Positions 43,900-45,650 of a DNA stretch of 45,650 nucleotides are shown one piece after another. The position numbers and the translations under genes were made by a program. The stretch is from Balneolales bacterium. Its GTDB lineage: Bacteria; Bacteroidota; Rhodothermia; Balneolales; Natronogracilivirgulaceae. Below the pieces are notes generated by a model. The model searched no databases. It saw only the letters and a program-made list of their open reading frames with translations, and was not told where the DNA came from. The first letter of the stretch is position 1; the number at the start of each line of letters is the position of its first letter. Where the stretch lies: positions 1-45,650 of the forward strand of contig SLNO01000101.1 in NCBI GenBank assembly GCA_007132975.1, written 5' to 3'.

Positions 43900-45441
43900 T
43901 CAAACAAAAACCAGCCAGTCGCCCTCTTTGTCAATGGACTCAACCGGTTTAGTCTCAGTTGTAGAATCAAATGCCGATAGCATTCTTGCTATATCGGCAG
44001 TGAGCACATCCAGGGTGTTGCGAATCAAGTGACTCTGAAACCCCCGCTCACCGAGTTCCAAAACCATGTTCATGATAACAGTGTAACCAAGCATTTTTCC
44101 CAAAATGACCTGTTTCCTCTGACCCATATTCTGGTCAACGGTGAAATCAGTAAATTTTTTGAGATAATCTGATGCTTTACTGGTCAAATCGTTGCTTTTA
44201 AGGTAGGCATGCAGCGAACTGAGACCGGATTTCCTGATCCCCTTGATCACTGATTCCGTTATCTGCTGGTAAAGGATATCGTTGGACCCCTCAAAAATTT
44301 GAAATGGCCGGCTGTCGATGGTTCCGCGTCCAGCCATGTGGTCCAGTTTGTACCCTTTGGCACCGACAAGTTGCAGGAAAGACTGGGAAGCGTCCTGCAT
44401 CATATCCGTCACAACGGATTTTATGGCATTGGCCTGCAAGTCTGCGGTTGCAAGATCCTTCGTGATTGGGGCATGCTCACTGGTGAAACGGCACATAGCG
44501 GCACAGGATGTGAACCACGACTGTATTCGTACCATTCGTTCTTTCACCTGGTCATACTCGAAAAGGCTTCTTCCACCCACATTGCGTGTTTTCACATGAT
44601 CAAGCGCATCGTCAGATATGCGGCGCAAAAATCCCATCGCCATTCCGGGGAATTGAAGACGGCTTCTGTGGAGCATGTCCAGCATCAGTTTGATTCCGGT
44701 GGATGGGGGATCTATGCGGTACTGTTCCGGAACCTGGACATCGATCCGATTGCGGCCGTAAGGGAGCATGTACAATCCCAAATTATCAAAATATTCTTCA
44801 ACAACTATCCCGGGATTTCTGGAGTCGTGAATGAAAAAATCGATATCTCTTGCCAGTCCACCATCTTTGTTTCTCTTTCTGGCCGTAAGCAGCCAGTAGT
44901 CCGCCCAGCCGGTAAGTCCGGCCCAATGTTTCAGGCCCTCTACCCTGTAGCCCTGGCCCTCCTTCCAATAGCTGGTCTGCATATGCAGGGCGTCGGACCC
45001 GTAACCGGGCTCTGTGATCATAAGACCGCCCATAGCTGATTCCTCTGCAAAACGGTGCAGTATTTCTGGTGCTACTGCCTGGGATGCATATCTTGTGACT
45101 GGCTGAATGAACAATGCACCATTGATACCCATCATAAGCGACAGGGGCAGGGATTCATAGGATGATGCTTCCAGCATGGCAAGACATTGGCTTACGTGTC
45201 CGCCCAAACCTCCGTGCTCTTCTGGAATAAATACACGCAATGGCTTGCAATGCATTACGTCCCTCATCAGCATGGGTGGCACACCACGCTGAAGGCTTAC
45301 AGTCTTATGGTTTTGGGACTCACGAAAAACTTTTCCAAGTACTTCCCGGTAGTTTTTTATGAAAACTTCGAAAGTTTCAAGCTCGGTGGATGTCCTGTTT
45401 TGTTCCAGTTGCAAAATCAAGCGTTTTTGTTGAGGATTCAC
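43900..45441 (-). CDS. Acyl-CoA dehydrogenase family protein
   Basis: A 513-residue FAD-dependent acyl-CoA dehydrogenase. Typical blocks are FIPEEHGGLGG, GGLMITEPGYGSDALHMQ (FAD-binding loop), YRVEGLKHWAGLTGWADYWL, GMAMGFLRRISDDALDHV and PFQIFEGSNDILYQQITE near the C-terminus. It is longer than short-chain enzymes (about 380), with a C-terminal extension of some 100 residues. It may act in beta-oxidation or on branched substrates; no partner genes adjoin. It stands alone, downstream of the rRNA operon end on the same strand. Confidence 0.92.
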   Translation of the reverse strand: MNPQQKRLILQLEQNRTSTELETFEVFIKNYREVLGKVFRESQNHKTVSLQRGVPPMLMRDVMHCKPLRVFIPEEHGGLGGHVSQCLAMLEASSYESLPLSLMMGINGALFIQPVTRYASQAVAPEILHRFAEESAMGGLMITEPGYGSDALHMQTSYWKEGQGYRVEGLKHWAGLTGWADYWLLTARKRNKDGGLARDIDFFIHDSRNPGIVVEEYFDNLGLYMLPYGRNRIDVQVPEQYRIDPPSTGIKLMLDMLHRSRLQFPGMAMGFLRRISDDALDHVKTRNVGGRSLFEYDQVKERMVRIQSWFTSCAAMCRFTSEHAPITKDLATADLQANAIKSVVTDMMQDASQSFLQLVGAKGYKLDHMAGRGTIDSRPFQIFEGSNDILYQQITESVIKGIRKSGLSSLHAYLKSNDLTSKASDYLKKFTDFTVDQNMGQRKQVILGKMLGYTVIMNMVLELGERGFQSHLIRNTLDVLTADIARMLSAFDSTTETKPVESIDKEGDWLVFV

Positions 45442-45544
45442 TAAACTCAGGAAATATGTCCTGATATTAATAAGGATAGGAATATATAACTATTTCCTTT
45501 TACCAGGAACAACTGATTGCATGCTGCAGGTTCCCCAAACGCCA

Positions 45545-45597
45545 AGCGGCCCGCAGAGGGGAGCTGTTGAGAGGGAGCATCACCTGTGCGGGCCGCT
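45545..45597 (-). terminator. Strong GC hairpin after the 5S rRNA gene
   Basis: The arms AGCGGCCCGCA (45545-45555) and TGCGGGCCGCT (45587-45597) are perfect 11-bp complements around a 31-nt loop. The hairpin follows the leftward 5S rRNA end by about 21 nt. A run of eight T on the minus strand (45606-45613) lies between the rRNA and the hairpin. It probably serves as an rRNA operon terminator, although no good U-tract follows the hairpin itself. Confidence 0.5.
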
Positions 45598-45618
45598 GTG
45601 GGGATAAAAAAAAGATGA

Positions 45619-45650
45619 GGCGACGACCTACTCTTCCGCTTGTGGCAGTA
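45619..45650 (-). rRNA. rrf: 5S rRNA, 3' end only (continues beyond window)
   Basis: Read on the minus strand, the last bases give TACTGCCACAAGCGGAAGAG, then TAGGTCGTCGCC, the conserved 3' end of bacterial 5S rRNA (GxGAGAGTAGGTCGxCGCC). The 5' two thirds lie right of the window. An rRNA operon transcribed leftwards into this window is implied. Confidence 0.85.

Overview
The window looks like chromosomal DNA from a Gram-negative bacterium of the Bacteroidota/Rhodothermota/Balneolota group, most likely Balneolota or Rhodothermota. The evidence is a type IX secretion (T9SS) pair, porU-porV, a cargo-like protein with a T9SS C-terminal sorting domain, Bacteroidota-style lipoproteins, DUF5683 and DUF971 proteins, a sirtuin without the zinc knuckle, an M23 peptidase with a Cys in the HxH motif, and weak Shine-Dalgarno signals. 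This placement comes from recognising families by eye, not from a database search. No insertion sequence, prophage, CRISPR array or tRNA was seen. The left third is clearly more GC-rich than the right half.

Layout: (1) 1-1031 is the 3' part of a thiolase-family gene whose active site is degenerate. (2) 1332-19203 is an uninterrupted plus-strand run of ten genes with gaps of about 60 nt or less, or overlaps. It starts with porU, porV, a large M6-like protein with a T9SS sorting domain but no zinc motif, a peptidase-MA/beta-propeller/outer-membrane-barrel protein, and a DUF5683 protein. It continues with a PASTA protein, rpe, phoH, an MBL-fold hydrolase and a purine nucleoside phosphorylase. 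(3) 19176-22480 (minus) holds two unrelated photolyases, one class II CPD type and one FeS-BCP ((6-4)/CryPro) type. (4) 22852-26625 (plus) has PspC, a divergent Gfo/Idh-like protein, a two-domain FKBP lipoprotein, PhzF and a MenI/PaaI-like thioesterase. (5) 26751-34374 (minus) is a TetR-TolC-HlyD-RND tripartite efflux operon whose RND pump carries an unusual insertion of extra membrane helices. (6) 34493-41614 carries DUF971 (minus), then YigZ, a PduO-type cobalamin adenosyltransferase, an SGNH-TPR membrane protein, an M23 lipoprotein, an SDR and a glycine-zipper hypothetical. (7) 41650-45441 has an SGNH-like protein and a sirtuin (minus), OsmC (plus) and an acyl-CoA dehydrogenase (minus). (8) The right edge enters the 3' end of a 5S rRNA gene transcribed leftwards, with a strong hairpin after it.

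The most interesting non-coding signal is a pair of related stem-loops, one before the FKBP gene and one before the adenosyltransferase gene. They share an identical 15-nt loop block and differ by a compensatory base-pair change in the stem. Both lie 34-35 nt before their start codons, so they may be a cis-regulatory RNA or operator family. The most interesting protein signals are family members that have lost catalytic residues: a thiolase without its nucleophilic Cys and His, an M6-like protein with ANIGS in place of HEXXH, an SGNH protein with Arg for the catalytic His, and a Gfo/Idh-like protein without the nucleotide-binding glycines.
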